Source: CAAFZY01 sp964410325 (GTDB lineage Bacteria > Pseudomonadota > Alphaproteobacteria > RF32 > CAG-239). From it: a stretch of 64,000 nucleotides of DNA. The stretch lies in contig CAYPFN010000005.1 of the NCBI GenBank assembly GCA_964410325.1, forward strand, positions 11,613 through 75,612. Direction: 5' to 3'. A program made the translations under genes and the position numbers. Under the pieces are notes generated by a model. That model ran no database searches. It was not told where the DNA came from and worked only from the letters and a program-made list of their open reading frames with translations. How positions within the stretch are numbered: the first letter of the stretch is position 1; every line of letters starts with the position of its first letter. This document shows positions 51,055 to 59,784 of this stretch, one piece after another.

Positions 51055-52122
51055 TTATTGCTCAACATTGATGGCTCGCACGATTTCGCTGGCATGCACC
51101 AGTTTAATATTTTTGGAACCTAAAGTTTTAAGCCAGTCTTTTAAAGCTAGATAGGTTTGGCTTTTAGGATGGCAAATAGCTATGGCAAAACCTTTTTTGG
51201 CGGCAATTTTTTCAGCCGCTTCCAACTGTTTCATAATATAAGCATAATCGTTTTCATTATCCAAGAAAACATCTCGCCCGGCAAAATCAACACCATCTTC
51301 CTCAGCCAGCTCTCTGCCTTTAGAAGAAGCCGTCGTTTTTGAATCCAGAAAAAACATCTGCCGATCTTTTAAGATATTCATAACCCCGCCCAATTTTTCC
51401 TTATCTTCAGTAAATTTACTGCCCATATGATTATTGATTCCACTGACGGCAATACCATCAAACTTGGCCAGCATTTGCCCAAACATATTGCGAATGGTTT
51501 CTACATCCATATCGGTCATCAAAGTATCTGGCGCCAAACTTGCCGGAACTTTCGGTTCCATCGGCGCATGAATCATAATTTCATGACCGGCAGCCTCAGC
51601 CGCAGCCGCCAACTGCGCCAGATTTTTTCCATATGTCAGAAAAGATGAAGTCAACGGTGCTTCAAGCGATATTATATCTTTGGTGCGCGTCTGATTAATT
51701 CCCATATCATCAATCACCACCGCCAACAACGGTGTTTCAACCATAATCCTATCCAAAATAAGCCGCTTACGAGCCTCTTCTGTTTTATCCGTGGCATTCA
51801 TAACAACCACTTCTTCTATCGGTTCAGCCACATCTGCCTGTTCAGTCGCCTCATCGGGCTCATTTAAAACCTCAGGATCAGCCGTCACATATTCATGGTG
51901 CATTATAAAATCGCCAATTATATCAGCTTCGGAATATTCTTCCGAAAATTCCTCATCAGACATAACCACCACCGCCAAAGGCAAGCTCTTTTCAGACGAC
52001 TGGAACTTTAAATATCCAACAAAGATTCCCCCCAGAAAAAACGCTAACAGTAGCAAAGCCAAAAGCACCGCAGATAAATACGGTGCCATAATTTTCCACA
52101 AGCTTTGCAATTTATCAGTCAC
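51055..52122 (-). CDS. divergent polysaccharide deacetylase family protein (YibQ-like)
   Basis: A single N-terminal helix (about residues 16-37) anchors it in the inner membrane. A variable acidic region follows, then a deacetylase fold of the divergent YibQ/DUF610 type from LLAVVIDDMGINQTRTK (about 150) through HAPMEPKVPA, SGINNHMGSKFTED and FLDSKTTASSK to AICHPKS. The metal ligands of true NodB deacetylases are partly retained (DD, H). Role unknown; the gene often sits beside envelope genes. It starts with GTG at 52122 only 6 bases after lysS. 355 aa. Confidence 0.85.
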   Translation of the reverse strand: MTDKLQSLWKIMAPYLSAVLLALLLLAFFLGGIFVGYLKFQSSEKSLPLAVVVMSDEEFSEEYSEADIIGDFIMHHEYVTADPEVLNEPDEATEQADVAEPIEEVVVMNATDKTEEARKRLILDRIMVETPLLAVVIDDMGINQTRTKDIISLEAPLTSSFLTYGKNLAQLAAAAEAAGHEIMIHAPMEPKVPASLAPDTLMTDMDVETIRNMFGQMLAKFDGIAVSGINNHMGSKFTEDKEKLGGVMNILKDRQMFFLDSKTTASSKGRELAEEDGVDFAGRDVFLDNENDYAYIMKQLEAAEKIAAKKGFAIAICHPKSQTYLALKDWLKTLGSKNIKLVHASEIVRAINVEQ

Positions 52123-52128
52123 AATCGC

Positions 52129-53601
52129 TTAATCCCTCTTGCGCAATGTCGGAAAGGCTATAACATCACGGATTGTTTCTGCCCCGGTCAAGAAAATAGC
52201 CAAACGATCAATCCCCATGCCCATACCTCCTGACGGCGGAAAACCATTTTCCAGAGCCGTTACAAAATCTTCATCCAACATTTGCGCCTCATCGTCCCCT
52301 GCTTCGCGAGCGGCAACCTGGGCCTCAAAGCGTTCCCGCTGTTCCAGCGGATTGGAAAGCTCAGAATAAGCGCACCCCATTTCCATACCCGCAACATACG
52401 CGTCAAAATGTTCTACCAAACGCGGATTAGTACGATGTGTTTTTGCCAAAGGCGAAACATCACGTGGCATATCCATCACCAAAATCGGTTCAATCAAATT
52501 AGCTTCCACTTTAGCATCAAAAACTTCTTGAACAACCTTGCCCCAGGAAGTGCATTCAGATGCATCAACCCCGGCTGATTTTGCCATAGCCTGAGCTTCT
52601 TCCAAAGTTTCAGCCTGCATCAAATCGATTCCGGCATATTCTTTAACTAAATCAACAATAGATTTACGCGCGAAAGGTTTACCCAAATCAATCCGATGAC
52701 CATTAAACTCTACTTCAGTCGTCCCCAAAACGCTTTTCGCAACATACGCCAGCAAATCCGGAATAAGTTCGGCCATTGTGTTATAATCGGCATACGCCTG
52801 ATATGCCTCCAAAGCCGTAAACTCCGGATTATGGCTTTTATCAATGCCTTCATTACGGAAATTGCGACCGATTTCAAAAACCCGGTCAAAACCACCAACC
52901 ACTAAACGTTTTAAATAAAGTTCTGGTGCAATACGTAGATATAAATCCATATCCAAAGCGTTATGATGCGTCACAAACGGCTTAGCATTGGCGCCACCCA
53001 TAATCGGATGTAGCATCGGCGTTTCCACTTCCAAAAAGCCGTGCTCTTCAAAATAACGGCGGATTGCTGAAGTAATTTGACAGCGTTTTTCAAAGATTTT
53101 ACGACTGTCATCATTCATAATAAAATCAACATACCGTTGACGGTAACGCGCCTCCACATCAGTCAGACCATGGAATTTTTCTGGCAGCGGCTGCAAAGCT
53201 TTGGCAATAATGTCAAATTTTTCCGCAGCAACTGAAAGCTCGCCTCTGGGCGTTCGGCGGATATAGCCCGTTACCCCGATAATATCGCCGACATCAAGAT
53301 ATTTCAACCGCTCGATTTCTTCTTCCGACAAATGATTTTTATGACAAAAGACCTGAATTTTACCGGATTTATCTTTCAAATCAATAAACATGCCACTGTT
53401 GCGTACGGCCATAGCTCGACCGGCAATCGTTACACGATCTTCCGTATCAACGCCGTTTTCCAGGTTTTTGTATTTTTCCTGCAAATCCGCTGCATAAGCA
53501 TTTTGTTCAAATTTATAAGGATACGGATTATAGCCTTTTTCCTGCAAAGCCTTTAGCTTTGCCAATCTTGATTCGCGATGAACATTGGTTTCTGTTGACA
53601 T
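52129..53601 (-). CDS. lysS: lysyl-tRNA synthetase (class II)
   Basis: It charges tRNA-Lys. The N-terminal OB-fold anticodon-binding domain (about 50-150) includes TIAGRAMAVRNSGMFIDLKD. The class II catalytic domain has motif 1 around YFEEHGFLEVETPMLHPIMGGANA, motif 2 FEIGRNFRNEGIDKSHNPEFT and motif 3 SGGMGMGIDRLAIFLTG. 490 aa, normal length. yibQ is co-transcribed downstream. lexA is divergent, 167 bases away. Confidence 0.97.
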   Translation of the reverse strand: MSTETNVHRESRLAKLKALQEKGYNPYPYKFEQNAYAADLQEKYKNLENGVDTEDRVTIAGRAMAVRNSGMFIDLKDKSGKIQVFCHKNHLSEEEIERLKYLDVGDIIGVTGYIRRTPRGELSVAAEKFDIIAKALQPLPEKFHGLTDVEARYRQRYVDFIMNDDSRKIFEKRCQITSAIRRYFEEHGFLEVETPMLHPIMGGANAKPFVTHHNALDMDLYLRIAPELYLKRLVVGGFDRVFEIGRNFRNEGIDKSHNPEFTALEAYQAYADYNTMAELIPDLLAYVAKSVLGTTEVEFNGHRIDLGKPFARKSIVDLVKEYAGIDLMQAETLEEAQAMAKSAGVDASECTSWGKVVQEVFDAKVEANLIEPILVMDMPRDVSPLAKTHRTNPRLVEHFDAYVAGMEMGCAYSELSNPLEQRERFEAQVAAREAGDDEAQMLDEDFVTALENGFPPSGGMGMGIDRLAIFLTGAETIRDVIAFPTLRKRD

Positions 53602-53710
53602 TATTTTTCACCCATTATTTAACTCTCGGTGTTGGATTATAAAAGCATGATTTATATTTTTCAACTCATTTTATATAGATAAAATCAATTTTTAAATACC
53701 AAGAAAAAGA

Positions 53711-53743
53711 TTGACATTACCATCAAAAGAACTAAACTAGAAC
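53711..53743 (+). promoter_or_regulatory. lexA promoter and SOS box
   Basis: A perfect TTGACA (53711-53716) is followed by TAAACT (53733-53738). Overlapping the -10 is GAAC-TAAACTA-GAAC at 53729-53743, the reverse complement of GTTC-N7-GTTC, the LexA box of alphaproteobacteria. It shows autoregulation of lexA. Confidence 0.85.
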
Positions 53744-53768
53744 AAATTGAATCGCTAAAGAAACATTA

Positions 53769-54425
53769 ATGCTGACAGAAAAACAATACAGACTCTTGCT
53801 TTTTATTAACAAAACAACTAAAGAAACTGGTTGTTCCCCTTCGTTTGAAGAAATGAAAAACGCCATCGGGCTTAAATCAAAATCCGGTATTCACGCACTG
53901 ATTAACGCTTTAGAAGAACGCGAATTTATCCGCAAGCTTCCCCATAAAGCTCGGGCATTGGAGGTCATCCGCATGCCTAAATTCAAACCTAAAGCCGTCA
54001 TTGAGGAAGAAAAAAAGCGTGAAAACGCTTTACATCATGCGTCAGCACAAATTCCTTATTACGGAAAAATTGCCGCTGGTATACCGATTGAAGCCATTGC
54101 TAACGAAACGGAAATGTTCTCAATTCCCTATAACATGGTTGCCCATGGCCAATACTATGCTTTAAGGATTGAGGGCGATTCGATGAAAGAGGCCGGCATA
54201 TTAGACGGCGACACCGCCATAATTAAAAAATCCGATAATGCCAACAACGGCGAAATTGTTGTTGCCTTGATTAATAATAGCGAGGCCACTTTAAAAGTCT
54301 TGCAGAAAAAAGGTCCTGAAATCTGGCTGATTCCATGCAATAAAAACTACGAAATCCGTAAATTTGATGCCCAATGTGTAAAAATTCAAGGCATTTTAAG
54401 CTCAATCATCCGCAATTATCATTAA
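53769..54425 (+). CDS. lexA: SOS repressor LexA
   Basis: LexA represses DNA-damage genes and cleaves itself when RecA is activated. The winged-helix domain is at 1-65 (LLLFINKTTKETGCSPSFEEM). The cleavage bond is Ala103-Gly104 in GKIAAGIPI. The catalytic dyad is Ser138 in RIEGDSMKEAGI and Lys176 in SEATLKVL. 218 aa, normal for alphaproteobacteria. The promoter contains a matching SOS box. No recA or other SOS gene lies nearby. Confidence 0.96.
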   Translation: MLTEKQYRLLLFINKTTKETGCSPSFEEMKNAIGLKSKSGIHALINALEEREFIRKLPHKARALEVIRMPKFKPKAVIEEEKKRENALHHASAQIPYYGKIAAGIPIEAIANETEMFSIPYNMVAHGQYYALRIEGDSMKEAGILDGDTAIIKKSDNANNGEIVVALINNSEATLKVLQKKGPEIWLIPCNKNYEIRKFDAQCVKIQGILSSIIRNYH

Positions 54426-54951
54426 TCTCTGTTGCCGCAATCCTGACCATACTGTTCTCCCCGCCTCGTTTCCTCATATGATTAAGACACATTATCCTCC
54501 GTCTTATCAGGTTTATGCGCCTCTTCTGCCCATCATATTTATAAGATACACCTACCAGCATCTATGAAACAAACCTTTAAAAACCGCATCAATACACTTA
54601 CTTAAGAGGCATATTTTTTGAATGTTCAATACCCTCTTCGCACACCGGCACAACAGTTGCACAGATGTTTGTCAACGTGATTGTGAGAAAGAGAAACATT
54701 GGGCAAGGATAATAATTTGATCAAGTGTTTGCCAAGGTGGCAGTCATCTTTATGTTTATGCCTAAATTTAGTGAACAAATCCGCAATAAAAATCACATAT
54801 GTTCTCCAGTTTCGATTCTACCTAAAATGAATGTAGATAATGTTGTATGCCTAATCAAACCCAACACATGACCTAAAAAAACATCTGCTGCCAATGCTAT
54901 GCTTCTTTATTCGGTAGCTTAGTTTGGAAGCTATTTTTCACGTATAAATTT
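54426..54951. other. 525-bp gap, nothing firmly recognised
   Basis: Only short open frames. The plus strand around 54730-54870 holds a frame that reads like protein but has no start or ribosome site and no known family; it may be a gene fragment. Confidence 0.35.
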
Positions 54952-54971
54952 TGCCCCGGAAAACCGGGGCA
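54952..54971. terminator. GC-rich hairpin beyond the rubrerythrin gene
   Basis: TGCCCCGG pairs with CCGGGGCA around AAAA, about 35 bases beyond the rubrerythrin stop. No long T-tract on the minus strand, so its strength is uncertain. Confidence 0.55.
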
Positions 54972-55004
54972 GTTTATATTCAAAATAAATCTAAAGTTTC
55001 ACAT

Positions 55005-55544
55005 TTAGAATTGTTCTTGCAACTCAAAGAAATAAGCCTGCGGATGATCACAAACCGGACATTTTTCCGGAGCTTTCGGGCTTTCAACGCGATGACCGCA
55101 ATTAGCACATTCCCAAATAACTTTAGTCGGACGCTCAAAGATTTTACCTTCACACAAAGAATTAAGCAATGCCCGATATCTTTCTTCATGGCCTTTTTCA
55201 ATTTTTCCGACCGATTCAAACAAACCGGCAATCTTGGTAAAACCTTCCTCGCGAGCTTCTTTAGCCATACGATCGTACATGTCCGTCCACTCATAGTTTT
55301 CACCGGCGGCGGCATCTTTCAGGTTTTCAATTGTTGAGGAAATTTCACCACCATGCAGCAATTTAAACCAAATTTTAGCATGCTCTTTTTCATTATTAGC
55401 TGTTTGCGCAAACTTGTCACCAATAATGTTATAGCCCTCTTTTTTTGCTTTGGAAGCATAATAAAGATATTTGGTATGAGCCTGCGATTCACCAGCAAAA
55501 GCCTCTTTTAAATTTTGTTCAGTTTTTGATCCTTTTAGTTCCAT
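55005..55544 (-). CDS. rubrerythrin
   Basis: A non-haem diiron peroxidase that removes hydrogen peroxide, common in anaerobes and microaerophiles. The four-helix ferritin-like domain carries the ligands E in FAGESQAHTKYLYYA, ExxH in NNEKEHAKIW, E in AAAGENYEW and ExxH in EKGHEERY. The C-terminal rubredoxin-type iron site has two CxxC pairs, ECANCGHRVE and KCPVCDHPQ. 179 aa from the ATG at 55544 (AAGGAG). Its presence points to low-oxygen life. It is monocistronic, with a sigma-70 promoter. Confidence 0.95.
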   Translation of the reverse strand: MELKGSKTEQNLKEAFAGESQAHTKYLYYASKAKKEGYNIIGDKFAQTANNEKEHAKIWFKLLHGGEISSTIENLKDAAAGENYEWTDMYDRMAKEAREEGFTKIAGLFESVGKIEKGHEERYRALLNSLCEGKIFERPTKVIWECANCGHRVESPKAPEKCPVCDHPQAYFFELQEQF

Positions 55545-55570
55545 TTTAACTCTCCTTAAATACAATTATT

Positions 55571-55599
55571 TTAGTAAGCACATTGCTATCCCTTGTCAA
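55571..55599 (-). promoter_or_regulatory. rubrerythrin promoter
   Basis: On the minus strand TTGACA (55599-55594) and TACTAA (55576-55571) are 17 bases apart, 27 bases before the start codon. Confidence 0.65.
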
Positions 55600-55674
55600 C
55601 AAGTAATATGTTATTGACATAACTTTTTTGGATTTTATGTTTTCCGCGTCACCGCCGCCATATCAAGCGTTCTT

Positions 55675-57144
55675 TTACATTTCCCCTGTTTCGCTTGTTC
55701 CGGAAACCGCCGCAATTTCTTTTTCCTGATTAGCCTCAGCCTTAACTTTAGCCACAACCTTTTTAAACGCGGCCAGTTTATTTTCCGTCAGATTTTCTCC
55801 AGTTGCCGCCTTAACTTTCAAGGGATCAACTTTTTTACCGTTACGCACAACTTCGAAATGAAGATGAGGGCCTGTTGACTGACCTGTACTGCCGACATAG
55901 CCAATAACCTGCCCTTGCTTGACCCGTACTCCCGGACGGATACCTTTGGCAAAGGAATGCATATGGGCATACCCTGTTGAATATTCCGCATTATGTCGAA
56001 TTTGAATGTATTTACCATATCCTCCATACCATTTTGCCATAGTCACGACTCCGTCACCGCTGGCATAAATTTGTGTACCAGACGGCGCAGCATAATCCAC
56101 GCCGTCATGATTTTTATACACCTTCAAAATCGGATGAAAGCGGCGACCAAACCGTGATGAAATGCGGGCTTTTTTAAATTCCATCGGTTTTCGGTCAAGA
56201 TTCTTTTTCAGTGCCAGTCCTTTTTCATCATAATAATCCACATGTCCGGAATTATCTTCGAAACGGTAAAGTTCATATTTTTCTTTACCCAGCTGCAAAG
56301 CAGCAAAGATAATATTTCCGCTCTTAACCACGCTGCCGTCCTGAGCCAGCCGACGTTCATAACGAACTTCAAACTGGTCTCCGGAACGAACATCGCGGCG
56401 AAAATCAACGCTGAAAGAAAATATATCAATAAAATTGCCAATAACATTAGACGGAACGCCTGCATCGCCCATGGCTGTCGACAAATTGCCGTTAATCACG
56501 CCTCTGATTGTTTTGACATCATCAATCAGTTGATCCTGCTCCTTGCGAGAAACATACTCACCTTCATTATTCTTTTCCACGATATAACGCGTGCCACTAA
56601 CCGGTTCAATCATAATCCGGTCAACAGAAACGACATCTTCGTTTTCTCCCGCAAAAGAAGAAGTAATGTAAAGTGTTTGTCCAACTTTAATATAACGGGC
56701 GTCAAAAACATTTTTAAATGCCACATAAATGTTACTTGCCTCGGTGTAACTCAGCCCTTTATTGGTTAAAATACCAATAAAACTGTCCCCTTTGGCGACT
56801 TTAACCACATCCTCATTAAACGGTTTTTCGGCAACCACATCCGCCGTTTGAACATTTAGCGAATCTTCAACATTTTCTTCCGAAAAATTTTCTGAATTAA
56901 AAGCAACTACCGTATCTTCTCCATAAAACGCCAGATTCTCATCTGCCACGGCTGAAACATATTCCGGAAATTCCTCCGGAGCCATTTCCGATAGTTCGAT
57001 ATTTTTAGGTATTGAAGCCTCAACATTATTATTATTACGCACCGAAACAATCAAAGCGCAAGTTACCACAAAAGCATAAAAAAACAACCATGTGCGTTGA
57101 CGCGACATCCGCCGACTTTGAATTCTGATTTTGTTAAAATCCAT
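55675..57144 (-). CDS. M23 family metallopeptidase with LysM-like domain
   Basis: A murein endopeptidase of the MepM/YebA type. It has one N-terminal membrane helix (about 17-36), a LysM-like module around 118-160 (VKVAKGDSFIGILTNKGLSY then YIKVGQTLYI), an OapA-type middle region, and a C-terminal zinc domain. Zn ligands are HPILKVYKNHDGVD (H-x-D type), YAHMH and the final HLHFEVV. 489 aa. It probably cuts peptide cross-links during wall growth or division. The C-terminal tail is Lys/Ala-rich. The gene stands alone on the minus strand, next to the rubrerythrin gene. Confidence 0.93.
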   Translation of the reverse strand: MDFNKIRIQSRRMSRQRTWLFFYAFVVTCALIVSVRNNNNVEASIPKNIELSEMAPEEFPEYVSAVADENLAFYGEDTVVAFNSENFSEENVEDSLNVQTADVVAEKPFNEDVVKVAKGDSFIGILTNKGLSYTEASNIYVAFKNVFDARYIKVGQTLYITSSFAGENEDVVSVDRIMIEPVSGTRYIVEKNNEGEYVSRKEQDQLIDDVKTIRGVINGNLSTAMGDAGVPSNVIGNFIDIFSFSVDFRRDVRSGDQFEVRYERRLAQDGSVVKSGNIIFAALQLGKEKYELYRFEDNSGHVDYYDEKGLALKKNLDRKPMEFKKARISSRFGRRFHPILKVYKNHDGVDYAAPSGTQIYASGDGVVTMAKWYGGYGKYIQIRHNAEYSTGYAHMHSFAKGIRPGVRVKQGQVIGYVGSTGQSTGPHLHFEVVRNGKKVDPLKVKAATGENLTENKLAAFKKVVAKVKAEANQEKEIAAVSGTSETGEM

Positions 57145-57303
57145 TATAAGAAACCCTGTTATTCAAATCTCATAATACAATGCAATGAAGCTATTTTTTT
57201 TTCAAGCAGATAATAAAGTTATACAGCACTAAACATATTTTATAAGTGTTTACAAAAAGTTACCTTTAACAATAAAAAATATATATAAAGATAAAAAAAA
57301 GAC

Positions 57304-57332
57304 TTGCATTTATATTTTTTGTTATGTATAAG
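57304..57332 (+). promoter_or_regulatory. tRNA-Asp promoter
   Basis: TTGCAT (57304-57309) and TATAAG (57327-57332) with 17-base spacing, 17 bases before the tRNA. Confidence 0.7.
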
Positions 57333-57349
57333 AGGTGCATTAAAAAGCT

Positions 57350-57426
57350 GGGGGCGTAGTTCAGTTGGTTAGAATACATGCCTGTCACGCATGGGGTCGC
57401 GGGTTCGAGCCCCGTCGCTCCCGCCA
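57350..57426 (+). tRNA. tRNA-Asp (anticodon GTC)
   Basis: Acceptor GGGGGCG with CGCTCCC (one G-T pair), anticodon loop CTGTCAC (anticodon 57384-57386), T-arm GGGTTCGAGCCCC and encoded GCCA. All stems close. Confidence 0.97.
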
Positions 57427-57427
57427 G

Positions 57428-57467
57428 TTAATAAAACACCCGTCTCAAAAGACGGGTGTTTTATTAA
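57428..57467 (+). terminator. tRNA-Asp terminator
   Basis: A perfect 17-bp stem starting TTAATAAAACACCCGTC, six-base loop, directly after the tRNA. Confidence 0.9.
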
Positions 57468-57528
57468 TTGCCGAAAGACACACCTGAAATCAGCCTTCCT
57501 TTCAATAACCATTATAGACGAGCGCCAT

Positions 57529-57565
57529 AAAAAAGACTTTGTCGCTTAACGGCAAACAAAGTCTT
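57529..57565 (-). terminator. terminator of the 126-aa hypothetical gene
   Basis: On the minus strand AGACTTTG pairs with CAAAGTCT and ends in six Ts, about 20 bases after the stop. Confidence 0.8.
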
Positions 57566-57583
57566 AAAGCAAATAAGCAGGCT

Positions 57584-57964
57584 TTAACCATGGCTGGCAA
57601 GAGAGGCAATGTGCAGCTTGATTTCCTGTAAAGCCACCCGATAAAGCGTGCCTTTAGGTTCTATTTCGCCAGTCTGGGGATTTCTGTCCGTAAAAACGAA
57701 GTTTTTTAAAAATTCCTTTGGCGAAATAAATTTCGGTTCATCGCAGCTACCATACACCAGTGTAGCTCCCATAATAAGCATTCTCCCCGCGTAGCGACAG
57801 GATGAACCATTCCAGATGAAGAAGCGATCTTCTCCATACTTTTTGCCAAGATAAGTCTTTTCTTTATTCTTGGCACAAAACCAACTCTCCGGATTGTTTT
57901 CCGCCTCATTCCATAACCTATGGAACTCCGCCTCATCAATCCGCGGTAATACATGTTTTTTCAT
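57584..57964 (-). CDS. hypothetical protein, 126 aa
   Basis: Unrecognised family. It is basic, rich in aromatic residues (several W, F, Y), with no signal peptide or membrane helix. Short motifs include FHRLWNEAENNPESWF and KYGEDRFFIWNGSSCRYAGRM; these alternate strand-like and turn-like segments. Probably a small cytoplasmic domain. It has a terminator and is not close to another gene on its strand. Confidence rests on the intact frame and the terminator. Confidence 0.6.
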   Translation of the reverse strand: MKKHVLPRIDEAEFHRLWNEAENNPESWFCAKNKEKTYLGKKYGEDRFFIWNGSSCRYAGRMLIMGATLVYGSCDEPKFISPKEFLKNFVFTDRNPQTGEIEPKGTLYRVALQEIKLHIASLASHG

Positions 57965-58320
57965 ATCTTAATAATTTTTTAACAAGCAAATTTTACGCCT
58001 AAAAATAATTTTTAGCAAGAACATTTTTATAAATAACGTTCAATAGAAAACTTAGTTGCTGGCAAAATTTTCAACCCCACATCAAAAAAACATTCTGCCG
58101 ATGCCGAAAACAACCGCGTATGTTTATTATAGAAATGCTCCACAGTAAATCAACCGCTACTACCGCTACTTTTATAAAGTATTTGTTTCAAGCTTTAATG
58201 ACAGCATCAGGAAACAGATGGTCACAAACATTCGTTTATCGGCTTGCCGAATATATCTCAATGATTTTTTAACCAGTGGATTATATGATAAAACCGTTTT
58301 TAAGAAGGAAGGTTTTGCAA
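57965..58320. other. 355-bp gap, nothing recognised
   Basis: The plus-strand frame of the next gene is open upstream to a GTG at 58276, but only the ATG at 58321 has a ribosome site. Nothing else is convincing. Confidence 0.35.
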
Positions 58321-58968
58321 ATGGAAAAACACTGGTCAAAAATCGAGTATCTACATCAAAGCGTCACCAACCCTAACATTATCATCAAAGGCACACACAG
58401 CTATTATTCTAACGCTTATACTGAAAATTTTGAAGATTATGTGGTGCGTTACCTTTACGGCGATCAATACAGTCGCGAACATTTTGAAGCTCCTTTTCCT
58501 TATGACAAGCTTTATATCGGTAATTATGTCTGCATCAGCGCCGAAACGGTTATTTTAATGGGTGGCAACAACACGCACCGCATGGATTGGTTTTCCTGCT
58601 ATCCGTTTTTAGATAAAATTGAAGAGGCTTATGAACAAAAAGGCGATACCGTCATCGGCGACGGCGCTTGGATCGGCATGCGCGCCCTAATAATGCCTGG
58701 CATAAAAATTGGCGAAGGCGCAGTTATCGGTGCTGGAGCGATTGTGACCAAAGATGTTTCTCCATACACCATCGTTGGCGGCAACCCAGCATCTTTTATC
58801 AAATACCGCTTTACGCCAGAAATTATTCAAGAAGTGCTCAACCTAAAAATTTACAGCCGCCCAGAAAAAGAAATTGAAGGTCTGATTCCACTGTTGTGCA
58901 ACAATAATCTCGAAGAATTAAAAGCAGCCATATATGCTTTAAAACGCCTTAATAAGCAGGATCTGTAA
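58321..58968 (+). CDS. CatB-like xenobiotic O-acetyltransferase
   Basis: A left-handed beta-helix (hexapeptide) acetyltransferase of the CatB/Vat group, whose known members modify chloramphenicol or streptogramins, though many have unknown natural substrates. Family marks: NPNIIIKGTHSYYSNAY, DKLYIGNYVCISAETVILMGG, NNTHRMDWFSCYPF (His of the active site), IGDGAWIGMRALIMPG and VIGAGAIVTKDVSPYTIVGGNPA. 215 aa from the ATG at 58321, with AAGGAAGG upstream. The next gene starts one base after its stop, so they form an operon. Resistance cannot be inferred from sequence alone. Confidence 0.85.
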   Translation: MEKHWSKIEYLHQSVTNPNIIIKGTHSYYSNAYTENFEDYVVRYLYGDQYSREHFEAPFPYDKLYIGNYVCISAETVILMGGNNTHRMDWFSCYPFLDKIEEAYEQKGDTVIGDGAWIGMRALIMPGIKIGEGAVIGAGAIVTKDVSPYTIVGGNPASFIKYRFTPEIIQEVLNLKIYSRPEKEIEGLIPLLCNNNLEELKAAIYALKRLNKQDL

Positions 58969-58969
58969 A

Positions 58970-59623
58970 ATGATAGAAATCGTCTTGGACAAAAACTTCA
59001 CAATTGATACTTTCCACAATCAGGCTTGTCCCGTATATGTTTTACCACATTTTAACGGCAAGGATATTTTTGACTATCTGTCGCTGGCTCAAAATATTAT
59101 CGCTTATTTTTCTGATAACAGAGTTGGCATCATTCGCTTAAAAGATGAAAGATGCAATCGCAACATGCTGGCATTGGCCCTGTTTATAGAGTCTTGCCGA
59201 ACAGAAACAATATTAGAATGTGCCGTTTTCAAGATTAAAGACTATGAACAGGCTCTTGCCGAATATAAACCTTACATAAGTTTAAGCTATGCAATGAAGC
59301 TGGCTCTTCGGCTTTGTCATCAACCGCCCGCTGATACATATCATGAACTTAAGAATATGCAATATTTAGGGCTAGACATCCACGTTGATTATCTGAAAAA
59401 TAAAATATATTCAACACTTCCCGGTAGCGGCCTTCCTTGCCGTTTCACCACGCATACGACATCCGAAGCCATTATAGCCGCGGCTACGCTTAAAGCTTTA
59501 TCCCTCGCCAAAAGCGGCGCGCATATCGAATTTGAAATCAACATTAACAATCAAGATACTTATATCAACCAGGATATGATTATCAGCCGCATTATTGAAA
59601 ATGTCCATCCATGGATACATTAA
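58970..59623 (+). CDS. hypothetical protein, 217 aa
   Basis: Unrecognised family. No signal peptide or membrane helix. It is an alpha/beta-type protein with a strand-rich N-terminus, then a helical part (SLSYAMKLALRLCHQPPADT), and a C-terminal segment EAIIAAATLKALSLAKSGA that resembles the helices of cofactor-binding proteins, followed by a strand (IEFEININN). It is translated right after the CatB-like gene and could act on the same substrate, but that is context only. Confidence 0.6.
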   Translation: MIEIVLDKNFTIDTFHNQACPVYVLPHFNGKDIFDYLSLAQNIIAYFSDNRVGIIRLKDERCNRNMLALALFIESCRTETILECAVFKIKDYEQALAEYKPYISLSYAMKLALRLCHQPPADTYHELKNMQYLGLDIHVDYLKNKIYSTLPGSGLPCRFTTHTTSEAIIAAATLKALSLAKSGAHIEFEININNQDTYINQDMIISRIIENVHPWIH

Positions 59624-59735
59624 CCGCCCAAACATCCTTATCTGAAGAAACAGCTGGTTTTGCCCTGTTTTTAAATTTGCCCTGAAGACAAAATATGCCC
59701 ATCTCTGAGTTTTGAAAACTATATGCAAAAAAAAG

Positions 59736-59758
59736 CAAGCCCTGCAATGCGGGGCTTA
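59736..59758 (-). terminator. terminator of fadL
   Basis: AAGCCCTGC pairs with GCGGGGCTT, one mismatch, and continues on the minus strand into a T-rich run. Confidence 0.75.
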
Positions 59759-59784
59759 CCTATAAAAACGGATAAATCTTCGGC

